From positions 1 to 5,578 of the forward strand of contig JAKASM010000033.1 of assembly GCA_021819045.1 (NCBI GenBank): DNA of 5,578 nt. The letters are read 5' to 3'. The stretch's first letter is position 1, and every line of letters starts with the position of its first letter. The position numbers were made by a program, and so were the translations under genes. Below are positions 4,275 through 5,578 of the stretch, piece after piece. The notes beneath the pieces were generated by a model. That model was not told the DNA's origin. It saw only the letters and a list, made by a program, of their open reading frames with translations, and did no database searches. Origin of the DNA: Microcaldota archaeon (lineage in GTDB: Archaea; Micrarchaeota; Micrarchaeia; Micrarchaeales; Micrarchaeaceae).

Positions 4275-5426
4275 TCAGGGCTGCATCCAGTCTATTTCGT
4301 AGTATTCGTAATTGCTGCCTGGTAGTTCTATCCTCCTTACTTTATAATACGTAACTGCTGTTTCCCTGTCAGCTATTGCCACGATGAGCTCTAGTTTCTT
4401 CTCCTTTGCGCTCTTTATTATTGCAGAAAGTTCGCTTCCTCCTATATATTCCTCCTCTCCTATCGAAAGCATGGCGAACCTTGGCGCATCGTTTTCGGGG
4501 TTTTCTGTTTCCTTCCCCTTTCTGTGATAAAGGATGAAGTCTATGCCGATGTTTTTCTTTCTGCTTGTGCCAGGTATTGCAAGTATGAAAGTTTTCCTTA
4601 CTGAATGGGCTACCCTTATAGCTCTGGCCCATTCTGATATAAGGAGCTTTGAATCTCTTGGGAAAACTTGAATTACATGTTTAGAATGCACCCATGACGA
4701 GTCGTCCCTTATAGGTTTGGCTCCTGGAAAATATATCCTGAAATGCGTGCCGAACTTGAATCCAGTCTTTACTATGTACCCTTTGCTCCTCCAGTCCGCA
4801 TACACTTGATACAGTTTTGAAAAATCCTTTCTTCTCCTTGATGCGATCTCTATTATGTCTGCCTTCGACGCGTTATTGAGTTTCAGCACCCCTTTATCGA
4901 TTAGGAATACCGTTTCGTATATGTCGAGCTTGTTTAGTGTCCCATGCCCTCCTATCTTGTATGTCCCGTATTGCCCGAACCACAATTCGTCGTATATCTT
5001 TTTGCTGTACTCATTCTCATCTGCTATGGTGATCAGATCGTCGCTAAAAAAATCTCCGGTAATGCTGTAGTTTGAGAGTTTTAGCTTCCCTCCAGGGTAT
5101 CTTTTGACAGGGGTTTTGCTGTTTTCCTTTGCCGGATATAATGCTGGTTTTATTATTAGCCCTCTGTCTCTCCAGTCTTTGTATGTGAAATATCTGGCTA
5201 TTACCTTCCTTGATTGCCTTCCTGCGATATAATTAAATGAGATTTTTTCGCCATTGCTGTTTGTGCATTCGGCCTTCCTTACATCAATCAGGTATAGGGC
5301 CTCTTCTGGGCATAGCAGCAGCCTGCCATCTCTAGATGCCCCTATAAAACCATCCTTGAGTATATCTGTAGTCGATTGGTCGGCTGCGAATATTTCTCCT
5401 TTTTCCATAACAAGTTTTAATGCCAT
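4275..5426 (-). CDS. endA: tRNA-splicing endonuclease, long three-unit (ARMAN epsilon-2-like) form
   Basis: It cuts the bulge-helix-bulge at exon-intron borders of precursor tRNAs. From ATG 5426 the product has 383 residues, about twice a normal archaeal alpha subunit. Three units can be read. An N-terminal unit (about 1-110) has LLLCPEEALYLIDV. A catalytic unit (about 145-285) has DIYETVFLIDKGVL, YADWRSKGYIVKTG and the triad Tyr232 (FRIYFPG), His247 (WVHSKH) and Lys278 (SVRKTF). A C-terminal unit (about 295-383) lacks the triad and resembles a structural subunit. This matches the epsilon-2 architecture described for ARMAN archaea, where two chains make the enzyme. The frame extends upstream to an ATG at 5495, but those 23 residues lie over the end of the previous gene and look non-coding. 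The 10-nt overlap with that gene suggests coupled translation. Confidence 0.9.
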   Translation of the reverse strand: MALKLVMEKGEIFAADQSTTDILKDGFIGASRDGRLLLCPEEALYLIDVRKAECTNSNGEKISFNYIAGRQSRKVIARYFTYKDWRDRGLIIKPALYPAKENSKTPVKRYPGGKLKLSNYSITGDFFSDDLITIADENEYSKKIYDELWFGQYGTYKIGGHGTLNKLDIYETVFLIDKGVLKLNNASKADIIEIASRRRKDFSKLYQVYADWRSKGYIVKTGFKFGTHFRIYFPGAKPIRDDSSWVHSKHVIQVFPRDSKLLISEWARAIRVAHSVRKTFILAIPGTSRKKNIGIDFILYHRKGKETENPENDAPRFAMLSIGEEEYIGGSELSAIIKSAKEKKLELIVAIADRETAVTYYKVRRIELPGSNYEYYEIDWMQP

Positions 5427-5578
5427 ATTATGCCCTTCATTGCATCTATTGTCTCTTTCTCTATATCTGTGATTGCTGCAGGGATTATTAAGCATGCAAT
5501 GCCGTTCTGATCCCTTTTCTTTGCTTTGCCAAAATCTGTCATCTCTATTTTTTCACCTTCTAAACCCAAGTTAATAGA
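5417..5578 (-). CDS. C-terminal end of an unidentified protein, truncated by window edge
   Basis: The minus-strand frame is open from the right edge to a TAA at 5419-5417, giving 53 residues that start SINLGLEGEKIEMTD and end AAITDIEKETIDAMKGIIWH. The sequence has a normal amino-acid balance, with a short hydrophobic strand (ACLIIPAAI) followed by an amphipathic helix, so it is probably a real gene end rather than chance. I do not recognise the family. Its stop overlaps the endonuclease start by 10 nt, so the two are probably one operon. This overlap is also the main reason to place the endonuclease start at 5426. Confidence 0.65.
   Translation of the reverse strand, partial: SINLGLEGEKIEMTDFGKAKKRDQNGIACLIIPAAITDIEKETIDAMKGIIWH

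Noticed and set aside
4369..5472. Open frames of 71-87 codons on both strands within the endonuclease gene
   Set aside because: They are shadow frames of a gene with an intact catalytic triad. The products have skewed, non-protein-like composition.
1..5578. CRISPR array, insertion sequence ends or riboswitch
   Set aside because: No regularly spaced repeats, no transposase with terminal inverted repeats and no recognisable aptamer were seen by reading both strands.

Overview
The window reads as archaeal DNA, most likely from an ultrasmall acidophile-type lineage (ARMAN-2/Micrarchaeota-like). The strongest pointer is the minus-strand gene at 4275-5426. It looks like the long, single-chain, three-unit tRNA-splicing endonuclease known from ARMAN archaea. 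Archaeal BRE/TATA-type promoters, a likely leaderless start, a tRNA without encoded CCA and tightly packed, overlapping genes agree with this. The lineage is inferred from these traits, not from a database search.

Layout. Bases 1-833 hold the 3' part of a radical SAM enzyme of the AmrS (AmmeMemoRadiSam) type, cut by the window edge. A minus-strand DDAH/amidinotransferase-fold hydrolase (830-1678) converges on it, and the two stop codons overlap. A 58-bp gap separates that gene's start from a divergently transcribed small VKOR-family membrane thiol oxidoreductase (1737-2117, TTG start with a Shine-Dalgarno match). A tRNA-Lys(CUU) gene follows at 2144-2217; its probable TATA box overlaps the VKOR stop codon.

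Bases 2218-3810 form a compact island. It carries a two-gene AbiE-type toxin-antitoxin operon (AbiEi-like repressor/antitoxin and AbiEii-like nucleotidyltransferase toxin, overlapping by ATGA). The far side is bounded by a second copy of the tRNA 3' half: 42 of 44 bases identical, the last 32 perfectly so. This is the footprint expected of integration into a tRNA gene, yet no integrase is visible inside. The antitoxin promoter is well defined, with two perfect palindromes upstream, BRE/TATA, and an ATG about 25 nt downstream, which moves the start to 2338. AbiEii-family (MenT-like) toxins include enzymes that modify tRNA 3' ends, so a tRNA-like sequence fused to the end of the toxin gene deserves attention.

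Bases 3811-4274 are largely non-coding, with a weak hairpin and one short coding-like open frame (4030-4236) that I cannot identify. On the minus strand, the tRNA endonuclease overlaps by 10 nt the end of an upstream gene that runs off the right edge (5417-5578).
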